Below, one piece after another: positions 17,051 to 26,664 of a stretch of DNA of 64,000 nt (positions within the stretch are counted from its first letter, which is position 1; each line of letters opens with the position of its first letter). Both the position numbers and the translations under genes were made by a program. The notes beneath the pieces were generated by a model. The model had not been told where the DNA came from, made no database searches, and worked only from the letters and a program-made list of their open reading frames with translations. This stretch comes from Polaribacter sp. ALD11 (GTDB lineage: Bacteria; Bacteroidota; Bacteroidia; Flavobacteriales; Flavobacteriaceae), in assembly GCF_002831685.1 (NCBI RefSeq), contig NZ_CP025119.1:1882001-1946000 (forward strand), read 5' to 3'.

Positions 17051-18900
17051 TAAATTTTTAATTTAAAAGATACTTTTGTTCCGGAAGGACTCTTGTTTTC
17101 ATCAAATAAATCTTCAATAGAAAATGATTTCTCTTCCCCCTTTTTTCTCATTTTTAAACGTTCTATAAAAATAGATGTTGCATGTAAATTTTCCGTTAAT
17201 TCTTCTTGCTTTGCTTTTGAAGATCTTCCTACACCATTATCTAAAATAACAAATAACAAACCTTCTGGTTCTTTTTTTACTTGAAGTTGAAGTTCGCCGC
17301 CTTCTTTTTTCTCTTTTAACCCATATTCTATCGCATTCTCTACAAAAGGTTGCAATAACATTGGTGGCACTTGTATTTTTGAAACATCTATAGCGTCTTC
17401 TATTTTTACGGAATACCTAAAGACATTATTAAAGCGTAATTGTTGCGTTTCTATATAGTTAGAAATCATGGCAATTTCTTTATCTAGTGGAATAGATTCT
17501 TTTCTAACATAATCGAAATTTTGTCGAATTAATTTAGAAAATTTCGCAATATAATTAGACGATTTTATCGGGTTTCCTTCTAAAGTTATATTTTGAATAG
17601 CAGCCAACGTGTTAAATATAAAATGAGGATTCATTTGTACACGTAGCAAACTTTGCTCTAATTTTGATGCCTTATTGGCAGCTCTTAGTTTCGTGTTATA
17701 TAAGTAAAAAGCTGCTACAACAGATAGCAAAACAAATAATAGAACAATACTTATTAAAAGCCATTGGTTTCTAGTATTAATTTCTTTTTGATGCTTAATT
17801 TCTGTTTCTTTTTGTTTTACTTCATAATTAACATTCGCAAAATTTAAAAGCCTATTTTTTTCTAAACGACTTACATCTAGCTGTAAACTATCTCTAATAA
17901 TCTGGTTATTTAGGGCTTTTACATAATCTTCAGACATAATAGCTATTGCTACGAGCTTGTCTCTTACTTCTATTTCATCTTTTACACTATTATTAGCTAC
18001 ATAGATATCTAATGCTTTATTATAATTAACTTCTGCCGAGTCCTTTTTTGAACTCAATAAAAACAGGTTCCCTAAACCTTTATATGGTGCTGCATTTATA
18101 GCTTTTATATTTTTATTTAAAGTAACAGCACCTCTAAGAAACTTCTCTGCACTTTCGTATTCACCGACTTCTATATAGGTATATCCTATATTGTTTAGAA
18201 CACTAACCAATGTTTTTGGATCTCGTTTAGACTGACTTAACGTCATCGCCTCAGCATAACTTGCTAGTGCCTTATTGTATTGCTTAAGGCGTAAATAAAC
18301 ACTTGCTTTATTGCTTTTTACAGCAATAATAGATATTGTGTCTGTCCCTTTAGAATGTAAACTGTCGGTTGCTTTTATATAAGACAATGCTTTATCGTAA
18401 TCTTTTAATTTAAAGTGCAGTTTAAATAATTCATTGTAAGCTTTGCTTTCTATACGTTCATCTCCTATTAACTGCCCTAAGTGCAAAGCTTTTAAAGCAT
18501 AAATTTGCGCTGCTTCTACATCTCCCATGTGCAGAGACGCTCCGCTTAATGTAATTAAACAACGACCTTCATTATATTTGTCTTTTAATTTAATAAATAA
18601 TTGATAGCTTTTTAAATGCGTGTTAAGTGCTTCTTCATATTTAAAGTTTAAATATAAAGCTTCCCCTTTATTAAATAACAACATGCCCCGTTCTAAAGAA
18701 GTTAAATCTTTACTATTTTGTAATACGCTGTCTAATTCTAAAAGCGATTGTTTTGGTTGGGTTTGAGTTAGACTATCTAACCTAGCTAGTCTTTTTTCTA
18801 TATCTGGACGGATAACATCTTGTTTCGAGCAAGCAAAAAATAGGAGTAATAAAGAAATAGCAAAACTCAATTGCGGCAAGCTTTTGTTTTTTGAAATCAT
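17050..18900 (-). CDS. TPR-containing LytS-type sensor histidine kinase
   Basis: A 616-residue kinase. The N-terminus has a hydrophobic signal with a possible lipobox (LLLLFFACS). Residues about 45-350 are tetratricopeptide repeats, recognisable as A-x-x-x-Y-x-x-A-L-x-x-(Y/F) units, predicted to be outside the inner membrane. A transmembrane segment spans about 378-401. The His_kinase domain follows, with the phospho-His in MNPHFIFNTL (His about 426), the N-box ENAIEYG (about 522) and the G-box LDNGVG (about 553). This architecture is common in Bacteroidota. The signal sensed by the TPR part is unknown. It is the first gene of the two-gene system and no repeat like the one near 16.3 kb is seen in front of it. 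Confidence 0.9.
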   Translation of the reverse strand: MISKNKSLPQLSFAISLLLLFFACSKQDVIRPDIEKRLARLDSLTQTQPKQSLLELDSVLQNSKDLTSLERGMLLFNKGEALYLNFKYEEALNTHLKSYQLFIKLKDKYNEGRCLITLSGASLHMGDVEAAQIYALKALHLGQLIGDERIESKAYNELFKLHFKLKDYDKALSYIKATDSLHSKGTDTISIIAVKSNKASVYLRLKQYNKALASYAEAMTLSQSKRDPKTLVSVLNNIGYTYIEVGEYESAEKFLRGAVTLNKNIKAINAAPYKGLGNLFLLSSKKDSAEVNYNKALDIYVANNSVKDEIEVRDKLVAIAIMSEDYVKALNNQIIRDSLQLDVSRLEKNRLLNFANVNYEVKQKETEIKHQKEINTRNQWLLISIVLLFVLLSVVAAFYLYNTKLRAANKASKLEQSLLRVQMNPHFIFNTLAAIQNITLEGNPIKSSNYIAKFSKLIRQNFDYVRKESIPLDKEIAMISNYIETQQLRFNNVFRYSVKIEDAIDVSKIQVPPMLLQPFVENAIEYGLKEKKEGGELQLQVKKEPEGLLFVILDNGVGRSSKAKQEELTENLHATSIFIERLKMRKKGEEKSFSIEDLFDENKSPSGTKVSFKLKI

Positions 18901-19496
18901 AAAAGTAATACTGGGTATTATTTGAATGCGCTAAAATAGACAATCATCAATGTCTAATAAAACAATTTAGTATTATTCTCTATAAATAGCGAGCAGCTTA
19001 TAACTAAAAGTTGAGGCCAGTAGTGTAGGTGTAAATTACGAGTATCTTCCACTTTTATTAAATAAAAACAACCTAAAAGAAAGCCTTATAATATCGCATA
19101 TAACTGGCTGTTCTTAAAATGAAATCAAGAAATATTTAATTGCATAGACTAACTTAAAATATTATCATTCCTTACCAATTGCATCCCTCTTTTATATCAA
19201 TACCTTATATTTTGAAAAAAAACATTCATTTTTATTTATTTCACCTTGCAAAATTGGAAATAAATATCTGTCTTCATTAAAATTTCATTGCAGCTCTAAT
19301 CCGCTAGGATTAAAGATTTCTTTTATTCTTTTGTAAAAAAGTTCTTTATTATATCAATTGTGAATTTTCCTATCATTGCATTCCCAATTATAACTAAACC
19401 CATTTAAGCTACTTCCTTTTATTTATAGAATTCTATTCCATATTTTTTTGACTTAATCTCATTTTTACTGAAGTGAAGCATATCTGAATTTAGCAC
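18901..19496. other. Non-coding AT-rich region
   Basis: About 600 bases between the kinase start and the terminator of the initiator tRNA. I find no convincing coding frame on either strand. There are minor inverted repeats only (for example TAATCC/GGATTA near 19300) and no clear gene remnant. Confidence 0.5.
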
Positions 19497-19531
19497 AAAA
19501 AAAAAAGAGTAACCATTTCTGATTACTCTTT
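19497..19531 (-). terminator. Terminator of the tRNA-Met transcript
   Basis: On the minus strand AAAGAGTAA (19531-19523) pairs with TTACTCTTT (19512-19504) and a long T tract follows down to 19497. It lies immediately after the tRNA 3' end. Confidence 0.85.
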
Positions 19532-19536
19532 CTTAG

Positions 19537-19609
<73 letters not shown>

Positions 19610-19777
19610 TTGTAATTTCGAAAACAATGACTTAGCTTTTAACTTTCGACTCATAAACTCGATCCGTTATTTCCGACTGCAAAGATACATCTAAACTAAA
19701 CAACTGACCAAACTTTTTTTAATTATTTTTTAATTATTTTTTAATCATCTAAATTCTAATCAAATATAAAAAGGAAT

Positions 19778-19785
19778 TACCTTTG
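19778..19785 (+). promoter_or_regulatory. -7 box of era
   Basis: TACCTTTG matches TAnnTTTG perfectly and ends only four bases before the era ATG (19790). A start a few bases downstream would make the era mRNA leaderless or nearly so. Confidence 0.6.
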
Positions 19786-19789
19786 CAAC

Positions 19790-20674
19790 ATGACACATAA
19801 AGCAGGTTTTGTAAATATTATAGGAAATCCTAATGTTGGTAAATCAACATTAATGAATGCATTAGTAGGTGAAAAGCTATCTATTATCACAGCTAAAGCA
19901 CAGACTACCAGACATCGTATCTTAGGAATTGTAAACGAAGATGATTATCAAATTGTATTTTCTGATACGCCAGGTATTATAAAACCCGCTTATGAATTGC
20001 AATCTTCTATGATGGATTTTGTAAAATCTGCCTTTGAAGATGCCGATATTCTAATCTATATGGTAGAAGTTGGCGAAAAAGAATTAAAAAACGAGGCATT
20101 CTTCCAAAGGATAATCCATAGTGAAATCCCTGTTTTTCTACTTTTAAATAAAATAGACAAGTCTACTCAAGATGAAGTTGAAGAAAAAATTGAATATTGG
20201 AGAGAAAAAGTACCTAATGCAGAAGTGTTTGTAATTTCTGCTTTAGAAGGTTTTAATGTAGCTGCTGTTTCAGATAAAATAAAAGAATTATTACCAGAAG
20301 GGCCTGCCTTTTATCCGAAAGATCAATTAACAGACAAACCAGAACGTTTTTTTGTGAATGAAAAAATTAGAGAAAAAATTCTAATTCATTATAAAAAAGA
20401 AATTCCGTATTCTGTAGAAGTAGAAACAGAAGAGTTTACAGAAGAAGAAACTATTGTTAGAATTCGTTCTATTATTATGGTAGAAAGAGAAACTCAAAAG
20501 GGAATTATTATTGGTCATAAGGGTGCTGCTCTTAAAAGAGTTGGCGCAGAGGCTAGAAAAGATTTAGAAAAATTCTTCGAGAAAAAAGTTTTTATAGAAT
20601 TATATGTAAAAGTGAATAAAAACTGGCGTAGTGATAGAATTCAATTAAAGCGTTTTGGGTATAATCAGAAATAA
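19790..20674 (+). CDS. era: GTPase Era
   Basis: A 294-residue protein of normal Era length. The GTPase domain has G1 GNPNVGKST (about 12-20), G3 DTPG, G4 NKID and G5 SAL. The C-terminal KH domain (about 205-285) has the conserved IIGHKGAALKRVG motif, which binds the 3' end of 16S rRNA. Era acts in 30S subunit maturation. Der, another ribosome-assembly GTPase, lies less than 1 kb downstream on the same strand, separated by one opposing gene. The promoter -7 box sits four bases before the ATG. Confidence 0.97.
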   Translation: MTHKAGFVNIIGNPNVGKSTLMNALVGEKLSIITAKAQTTRHRILGIVNEDDYQIVFSDTPGIIKPAYELQSSMMDFVKSAFEDADILIYMVEVGEKELKNEAFFQRIIHSEIPVFLLLNKIDKSTQDEVEEKIEYWREKVPNAEVFVISALEGFNVAAVSDKIKELLPEGPAFYPKDQLTDKPERFFVNEKIREKILIHYKKEIPYSVEVETEEFTEEETIVRIRSIIMVERETQKGIIIGHKGAALKRVGAEARKDLEKFFEKKVFIELYVKVNKNWRSDRIQLKRFGYNQK

Positions 20675-20706
20675 TTTAAAAAATTTCATTCTCGTAAACA
20701 AGAATT

Positions 20707-21210
20707 TTAAATATTTTGTGTCATAAAATCATGTAAATCTTGCATTTGAGATTTCCCTGTGTCTTTCCCTATTTTTCCAATAAAATACAACAAAACCCAA
20801 ATGAAAGGTAAGAGGATCATCATTATTAATGGAAAAACAAAAGGTTCTTTTAAAGAGACTCTGGTGTACAATAACACAAAGAATCCTAAAAATGAAACTC
20901 CTATTACAAAATGGACAAACATAAAGAGTGTCCAAACTTGAGGTTTCGGACCAAAAAGACCTTTCAATTCAGATTTATTGTCGGATTTTTCTATAATCTC
21001 TAAATGTAATTGAGGCGACCAAAAATGTTCTTTTTCCTTAGAAACCGAAATAAAAATATGCCCATCTACAATACTACCTCTAAAAGGTATTTCTTCTTTT
21101 ACAAATGCTTCAGAAAAACGACTTAAAATAATATCTGAGCTCTCTTCTAAATCAATAGAAAATCTTGGTCTTAGAAAGATTTTGCTATTTCTTTTTTCTT
21201 TTACAATCAT
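20707..21210 (-). CDS. Uncharacterised two-TM membrane protein
   Basis: A 167-residue protein with a soluble N-terminal half (about 1-90) rich in charged strands (SKIFLRPRFSIDLEESSD, then GHIFISVSKEKEHFW). Two hydrophobic helices follow (about 92-115, FMFVHFVIGVSFLGFFVLLY, and about 123-145), then a short polar tail. No family recognised. It faces the era gene and its stop is 32 bases from the era stop. The region between era and der is otherwise free of features, and the gene appears to be monocistronic. Confidence 0.6.
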   Translation of the reverse strand: MIVKEKRNSKIFLRPRFSIDLEESSDIILSRFSEAFVKEEIPFRGSIVDGHIFISVSKEKEHFWSPQLHLEIIEKSDNKSELKGLFGPKPQVWTLFMFVHFVIGVSFLGFFVLLYTRVSLKEPFVFPLIMMILLPFIWVLLYFIGKIGKDTGKSQMQDLHDFMTQNI

Positions 21211-21432
21211 ATTTTAAATATACTAAAAAAATAGAAACGTCCTTTAATTTTTTAGATATGTAGAAAAAGGATGCAAATTATTGCTCTTTCTTCTTTTTAA
21301 AAGCAAAGATAATAGCTTTAAAATTCACTAAAAAAACAACTACTTTTTTAGAATTAAAACTAGTAAATAGTATTGCTAGTTTTTGTTTTTTAAAGACTTC
21401 ATTTTTAGCCTCTTTCTTACAAGCTTAAATTG

Positions 21433-21440
21433 TATCTTTG
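21433..21440 (+). promoter_or_regulatory. -7 box of der
   Basis: TATCTTTG matches TAnnTTTG and ends 18 bases before the der ATG at 21459, implying a very short untranslated leader. No clear TTG is visible at -33. Confidence 0.55.
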
Positions 21441-21458
21441 CAAAAAATTTGAATTCAA

Positions 21459-22769
21459 ATGAATAGTATTGTTGCCATTGTAGGAAGACCAAATGTAGGA
21501 AAGTCAACGCTTTTTAATAGACTGGTACAGAGAAGAGACGCTATTGTAGACTCTGTAAGTGGAGTTACAAGAGATAGACATTATGGGAAATCTGACTGGA
21601 ATGGAAAAGAATTTTCTGTGATAGATACAGGTGGTTATAGTATTGGTTCTGATGATATTTTTGAAGAAGAGATTAGAAAACAAGTTGCTTTAGCTATTGA
21701 AGAGGCAGATATTATTGTATTTGTTGTAGATGTTGAAGAAGGTATTACACCGATGGATGCTGAAGTTGCAAAAATTTTACGCAAAGTTAAAAAACCAATT
21801 TTTGTTACCGTTAATAAAGTTGACAATGCAATGCGAGACGCAGATGCTGTTGAATTTTATAATTTAGGTTTAGGAGGTTACCATACAATTTCTTCTATTA
21901 ATGGAAGTGGAACTGGAGACTTGTTAGATGTAATTGTAGCAAAAATGCCTGCGCCAGAAGAAGTAGATTTAGAGAAAGTAGATTTACCAAGGTTTGCCGT
22001 TGTTGGACGACCAAACGCAGGAAAATCTTCTTTTATAAACGCTTTAATAGGTAAAGATAGAAATATTGTAACCGATATTGCTGGTACAACAAGAGATTCT
22101 ATCGACACAAAATACAACCGTTTTGGTTTTGATTTTAATTTGGTAGATACTGCCGGAATAAGAAAAAAATCGAAAGTAAAAGAAGATTTAGAATTTTATT
22201 CTGTAATGCGTGCTGTACGTTCTATAGAATATGCAGATGTTATTATTTTAGTAGTAGATGCAACTCGTGGTTTTGAAGGCCAAGATCAAAGTATCTTTTG
22301 GTTGGCAGAAAAAAACAGAAAAGGAGTTGTTATCTTAATAAATAAGTGGGATTTAGTAGAGAAAGAAACCAATACGATGCGCGATTTTGAAGCCATGGTT
22401 AGAAAACAAATTGAGCCTTTTACAGATGTGCCAATTGTATTTACTTCTGTATTAACAAAGCAACGTTTATATAAAGCTATTGAAACTGCTGTAGAAGTTT
22501 TTGAAAGAAGAAAATTTAAAATATCTACAAGTAAATTAAATGATGTAATGCTAGACATCGTAAAAAGTTACCCGCCACCAGCTACAAAAGGGAAATTTGT
22601 AAAAATAAAATACTGTATGCAATTACCTACGCTAACACCTCAGTTTGCGTTCTTCTGTAATTTACCTCAGTATGTTAGAGACCCTTACAAACGTTTCTTA
22701 GAAAATAAACTAAGAGACATGTACGATTTTTCTGGTGTACCAATTACCATCTATTTTAGACAGAAATAA
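21459..22769 (+). CDS. der: GTPase Der (EngA), double-domain ribosome-assembly GTPase
   Basis: A 436-residue protein with two tandem GTPase domains. The first has GRPNVGKST (about 8-16), DTGG and NKVD. The second has GRPNAGKSS (about 183-191), DTAG and NKWD. A C-terminal KH-like domain (about 350-436) includes YCMQ and [10 protein letters not shown]. This architecture is unique to Der, which is essential for 50S maturation. Length is normal. The gene is followed by a long hairpin at 22801. Confidence 0.97.
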   Translation: MNSIVAIVGRPNVGKSTLFNRLVQRRDAIVDSVSGVTRDRHYGKSDWNGKEFSVIDTGGYSIGSDDIFEEEIRKQVALAIEEADIIVFVVDVEEGITPMDAEVAKILRKVKKPIFVTVNKVDNAMRDADAVEFYNLGLGGYHTISSINGSGTGDLLDVIVAKMPAPEEVDLEKVDLPRFAVVGRPNAGKSSFINALIGKDRNIVTDIAGTTRDSIDTKYNRFGFDFNLVDTAGIRKKSKVKEDLEFYSVMRAVRSIEYADVIILVVDATRGFEGQDQSIFWLAEKNRKGVVILINKWDLVEKETNTMRDFEAMVRKQIEPFTDVPIVFTSVLTKQRLYKAIETAVEVFERRKFKISTSKLNDVMLDIVKSYPPPATKGKFVKIKYCMQLPTLTPQFAFFCNLPQYVRDPYKRFLENKLRDMYDFSGVPITIYFRQK

Positions 22770-22800
22770 GAATTAATTTCTTCTTTTATAAAACTCGAAA

Positions 22801-22840
22801 ACTTTCATTTTTATACTTTTTTAAGTGTAAAAATGAAAGT
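22801..22840 (+). terminator. Hairpin downstream of der
   Basis: An 18-bp inverted repeat (ACTTTCATTTTTATACTT / AAGTGTAAAAATGAAAGT, one G-U pair) with a 4-base loop lies 31 bases after the der stop. No strong T-run follows, so it may stabilise the transcript end or be a weak terminator. Confidence 0.55.
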
Positions 22841-22877
22841 AACGATTCTTAAAAACGACTATCAAATTACAATTTTG

Positions 22878-22885
22878 TAATTTTG
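22878..22885 (+). promoter_or_regulatory. -7 box of the GAF-like gene
   Basis: TAATTTTG is a perfect TAnnTTTG match 20 bases before the ATG at 22905. It overlaps a small inverted repeat (ATTACAA/TTGTAAT, 22866-22881). No -33 TTG is evident. Confidence 0.45.
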
Positions 22886-22904
22886 TAAAATAATTGTTAA
22901 AAAG

Positions 22905-25292
22905 ATGAAAATTCTAGAATCGAGTTTAGTAAACGAAGTTGAGCTACCGCTGCAACTAAATATTTCTTTTCGAAAGGTTTTTGATCTTTTTGAAAAGTAC
23001 ACTCAAAAAGAATACAAACAACATCCATTTCATAGTTCTGCTTTAGAAATGGTAAAGTTGTTTCAGCAACATCCAGAATTGAATGATGGTTTTTCAGACT
23101 ATTCTTTACTTGAAAAATACAAAGAAGAAATAAACTTACTATTAGGCCCTTTATTTCCAGAACCGTTGCAGCTAAACGAGATAAAAGCAGCGAGTGTTCC
23201 TTTTTCTTTTACTTCTTTTAAATTTACAGATCGTTTTCTAAACATTTTAAATAATGCAGGCGATGATTATGAATTTATGGTAAGAAATTTTGAAGACGAA
23301 AGTATGTATATTATGGCATGTACTTTTATTTTAGATTTTGTTTATGGTTATAATATTGATATAAAAAGACCTTTTTACTTCGATATTCCAGATAAATCTA
23401 CAGGAACAATGAAGTACTATAGAGCTGCTTTTAATGCTGATTTCTCTGAAATTATTCCAACAGAAAATGCTCCTAAAATTACAAAAGAAGATTTTAGAGA
23501 ATTATTAAATAATTTCGACAATATCGATCTTTGGAAAGAAAAATTTCCACCAAATAGTTACATTTTTAAAGGATTTGGGATTATTAATCTATTCGATGTT
23601 ACTTCAGAAGAAATGCTGTCTTCTATAAAAGCGAACTTATTAGCCAGTGATGATAATTTAATATTTAAGCTTCAAAATAATTTAAGAGATTTTTACGCGA
23701 TTAAAAACTTAAGATTAGGGTATTCTATTTTTGACAATCTTAATGAAAAACTTTGCGAAACTATCGTAAACAAATCTAATAGTATCATTTTAAATAATAA
23801 AGAAGAAATAAATTGTTCTTCAAATTATTTTTGTGAAGAGATTATTCAAAAGGTTTTTAAAGACCACCAGACTTTTATTATTTCAGACTTAGAGGAATAT
23901 GGTAAAAGAACAGATAAGAATCTTTTTTACCATAACTTGTATAATAGCGGAATTCAAAGTATCATTTTAATACCAATAAAGGCTTCTAAGAATGGAGACT
24001 TGGCACTGTTAGAAATTGCGTCTCCGAATGCGTATGATTTAAACTCTGTTAACATCAACAAATTAAAAGACATTATTCCTGTTTTTGAAGCGGCTGTTAA
24101 AAGAACATCCGAAGAAAGACAAAATGTTTTAGAAGCAACCATTCAAGAAAACTACACTTCTATTCATAATTCTGTAAAATGGCGTTTTTACGAAGCAGCA
24201 GAAAAATATTTTACAGAATCTCAAACCAATGAAAATGCAAAATTAGATGAAATTGTATTTAAAGATGTGTATCCTTTATTTGGTCAAAGTGATATAAAAG
24301 GATCTTCGGAAGCTAGAAATAATGCTATAAAAGAAGACTTGATAACGCAGTTAAATTTAGCTATTTCAGTCTTAAAAGATGCTTGTGAAACAGAAGAATT
24401 ACCCATTTACAATGAATTAATGTATCGTGTTGCAACCTATTTAAAAGAAGTTAAAGAAGATTTAAATGCGGGAGACGAAATTAACATTGTCGACTTTTTA
24501 CAGCGAGAAATTTATCCTGTTTTTAATCACATTAAAGACATTAATACAACCCTTTCTAAAAAGGTAAAAATATACATGAATCGTTTAGACAAAGATTTAA
24601 ACGTAGTTTATGAGAAAAGAAGAGATTATGAAGAAAGTGTGAATCTTATCAATGATAAACTTTCTAAATATATAGATAATAAACAAAAAGATGCCCAAAA
24701 AATGTACCCGCATTATTTTGAACGCTATAAAACGGATGGCGTCGAGTTTAATATGTACATAGGTGAATCGATTACAAAGAAAGATTCTTTTGATAATATT
24801 TACCTTTATAATTTACGCTTATGGCAATTACAAACCATGTGTGAAATGGAGAATATTGCCTATACATTAGTTGATACAATGCCAGATAACTTAAGAGTTG
24901 CTTCTCTAATTTTAGTACATAGCAACCCAATGGCTATTAAATTTAGAATGGATGAAAAACAGTTTGATGTAGATGGAGCTTATAATATTCGTTATGAAAT
25001 AATTAAAAAAAGAATAGACAAAGCACATATTAAAGGAACTCAAGAAAGAATAACACAACCTGGTAAAATTGCTATTATTTATTCTCAAGACAAAGATGCT
25101 TTAGAATACATAAAGTACATAAACTTCTTACAATCTAGAAAACAATTAGGTAAAATTGAGTTCTTAGAATTAGAAGATTTACAAGGTGTTTCTGGCTTAA
25201 AAGCATTAAGAGTAGAAGTTATTTATCAAAAAGATTTTGACGAAAAGAAAACAATTACTTTAAAGGATTTAATAAAACAAATTGAAGCTTAA
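22905..25292 (+). CDS. Large cytoplasmic protein with a GAF-like central domain
   Basis: A 795-residue protein without signal peptide or membrane segments. Residues about 260-405 look like a GAF domain: helix, then TFIISDLEEYGKR, then LYNSGIQSIILIPI, then DLALLEIASPN. The N-terminal 250 residues and C-terminal 390 residues are helix-rich and charged, with a likely coiled coil around 545-600 (KKVKIYMNRLDKDLN) and a folded end (IAIIYSQDKDALEYIKY). Proteins of this size and layout are conserved in Flavobacteriia and usually annotated only as GAF-domain proteins. No output domain is present. Its stop codon overlaps that of the convergent HD-PycTM gene by three bases, so there is no room for a terminator. 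Confidence 0.65.
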   Translation: MKILESSLVNEVELPLQLNISFRKVFDLFEKYTQKEYKQHPFHSSALEMVKLFQQHPELNDGFSDYSLLEKYKEEINLLLGPLFPEPLQLNEIKAASVPFSFTSFKFTDRFLNILNNAGDDYEFMVRNFEDESMYIMACTFILDFVYGYNIDIKRPFYFDIPDKSTGTMKYYRAAFNADFSEIIPTENAPKITKEDFRELLNNFDNIDLWKEKFPPNSYIFKGFGIINLFDVTSEEMLSSIKANLLASDDNLIFKLQNNLRDFYAIKNLRLGYSIFDNLNEKLCETIVNKSNSIILNNKEEINCSSNYFCEEIIQKVFKDHQTFIISDLEEYGKRTDKNLFYHNLYNSGIQSIILIPIKASKNGDLALLEIASPNAYDLNSVNINKLKDIIPVFEAAVKRTSEERQNVLEATIQENYTSIHNSVKWRFYEAAEKYFTESQTNENAKLDEIVFKDVYPLFGQSDIKGSSEARNNAIKEDLITQLNLAISVLKDACETEELPIYNELMYRVATYLKEVKEDLNAGDEINIVDFLQREIYPVFNHIKDINTTLSKKVKIYMNRLDKDLNVVYEKRRDYEESVNLINDKLSKYIDNKQKDAQKMYPHYFERYKTDGVEFNMYIGESITKKDSFDNIYLYNLRLWQLQTMCEMENIAYTLVDTMPDNLRVASLILVHSNPMAIKFRMDEKQFDVDGAYNIRYEIIKKRIDKAHIKGTQERITQPGKIAIIYSQDKDALEYIKYINFLQSRKQLGKIEFLELEDLQGVSGLKALRVEVIYQKDFDEKKTITLKDLIKQIEA

Positions 25293-26491
25293 AGTGGCAT
25301 AACTTTATAGTTAAAAGAAACTGCAAAAGCTAAAACACTAACAATAATACCAATCATAAAAACGGTATAGGTAAGTCTTAAAATTTTGTATTTTCTATTT
25401 AAAACCAGCCCTAAAAAGTATAAATCTTTCGTTAGAGAACCGTATAAATAGTCTCTATCTGTCATCATTTCTGTAATTCCCCATTCAAAATCATCTAAAT
25501 TCATTTGATGAAAATTTCCGAAGAATAATAAATTCACCTTTTTATTAGCAACATCTTCTTTGGTAAACTTACCCTCTGTAACATTAGGTCTTGTTGCTAA
25601 AATAGATAAAACAATAGATGCAACAGTAAAGGCTACAAAAATAATAGTTGGTACTAATAAGTGAGCATTTGAAGGATTGTCTAATTTAGGCAACAAATTA
25701 GACAACGCTAAAGAAACAATAATTGCATTTACAGAAAGTAAAATATTTGCTTTAGTATCTGCAATATCACTTAAAGTCATGTGGTTTCTAAGTGCAACTC
25801 TAAACATTGTTTCTACACCACGTTCTGGAACTTCACTTTTATTTTTCTTTAAATCTAAAGCAACCTCTTTCTGATTGAATTTCTTAGCTTCATTTTTAAT
25901 TTTCTTCTGATTTTTTAAAAGTTTTGCTAAATTTTTCTCTTTCCCTTTGCTCCAATTTCTTAAAGCAAAATCTGTATAATATCTATGTTTCTGCGTTAGG
26001 AAAGACAAGTTTAACTCGATCCATTCAGACTGCGTATATCTTTTATCTAAAGACAACTCCCACTCTTTTCTTAGTAAAGAAGCAAAATCTAAAAAATTTT
26101 TAGAAGCTAAGTGTGCACAATCTGCATCTCTAATAATTTCTTCTAAAATATTTTTTGGCACATAATTTACCTCTGTTGCTTTAATTATAGCAGTAATTAT
26201 TTTAATTCTTTCTTTTGATATCTTTTTAGCTTCTAAAAACTCTGTAGCAATTTGCACACTTTTTTCTTCATGGTTTTTAGAACCATCAATGTAACCAGTA
26301 TCATGAAACCATGCTGCTATTTCTAAATCTTCTAAAACTGCTGCATCTAGCCCTAAACTTTCTGCTATTTCCTTAGCTTTTTCTACAACCCTTTGCGTGT
26401 GCGCAAGATTGTGGTATACAAAGTTTGAATGTATGTTTTTACTTAAAAAGCTAAAAACAAATTTTTCTACTTCAATAATTAGTGCGCTCAT
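25289..26491 (-). CDS. HD-domain protein fused to a Pycsar-effector-type membrane domain (PycTM)
   Basis: A 400-residue protein. Residues about 20-170 form an HD phosphohydrolase domain with YHNLAHT (His31), the doublet His63-Asp64 in AAWFHDTGY, and RDADCAHL (Asp122/Asp124). A Lys-rich linker (about 183-220) follows. Residues about 225-400 resemble the Pycsar effector membrane domain: METMFRVALRNH-type start (VETMFRVALRNHMTLSDIAD), DTKANILLSVNA and three hydrophobic helices (about 248-266, 279-299 and 378-398). In Pycsar defence such domains respond to cCMP or cUMP. No pyrimidine cyclase is found in this window, so a defence role is not supported. A widespread housekeeping or signalling role is more likely. 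A TATTTTTG box lies 15 bases upstream (26506-26513). Confidence 0.8.
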   Translation of the reverse strand: MSALIIEVEKFVFSFLSKNIHSNFVYHNLAHTQRVVEKAKEIAESLGLDAAVLEDLEIAAWFHDTGYIDGSKNHEEKSVQIATEFLEAKKISKERIKIITAIIKATEVNYVPKNILEEIIRDADCAHLASKNFLDFASLLRKEWELSLDKRYTQSEWIELNLSFLTQKHRYYTDFALRNWSKGKEKNLAKLLKNQKKIKNEAKKFNQKEVALDLKKNKSEVPERGVETMFRVALRNHMTLSDIADTKANILLSVNAIIVSLALSNLLPKLDNPSNAHLLVPTIIFVAFTVASIVLSILATRPNVTEGKFTKEDVANKKVNLLFFGNFHQMNLDDFEWGITEMMTDRDYLYGSLTKDLYFLGLVLNRKYKILRLTYTVFMIGIIVSVLAFAVSFNYKVMPL

Positions 26492-26664
26492 AGTATAATT
26501 TTAAACAAAAATAAACAATTAATAATGGTTTCTTTTTGTATGAATTTTGTCGTAAATTTAAGTATTGCTTTCAGCAATTGCAAAATTTATTTTTTTGTAA
26601 GTTGAAGGTACGTTTTTCGTCTAATAAAAGATCGTTAACAATTAAAAAAAGACAAGAAATTAAT

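Noticed and set aside
25289..26491. A Pycsar anti-phage defence locus
   Set aside because: Only an effector-like domain is present; no pyrimidine cyclase, and neighbours are housekeeping-type genes with no signs of a defence island.
26536..26664. Upstream extension of msrB from a TTG
   Set aside because: The extra 43 residues look like translated non-coding DNA and MsrB homologues start near the ATG at 26665.
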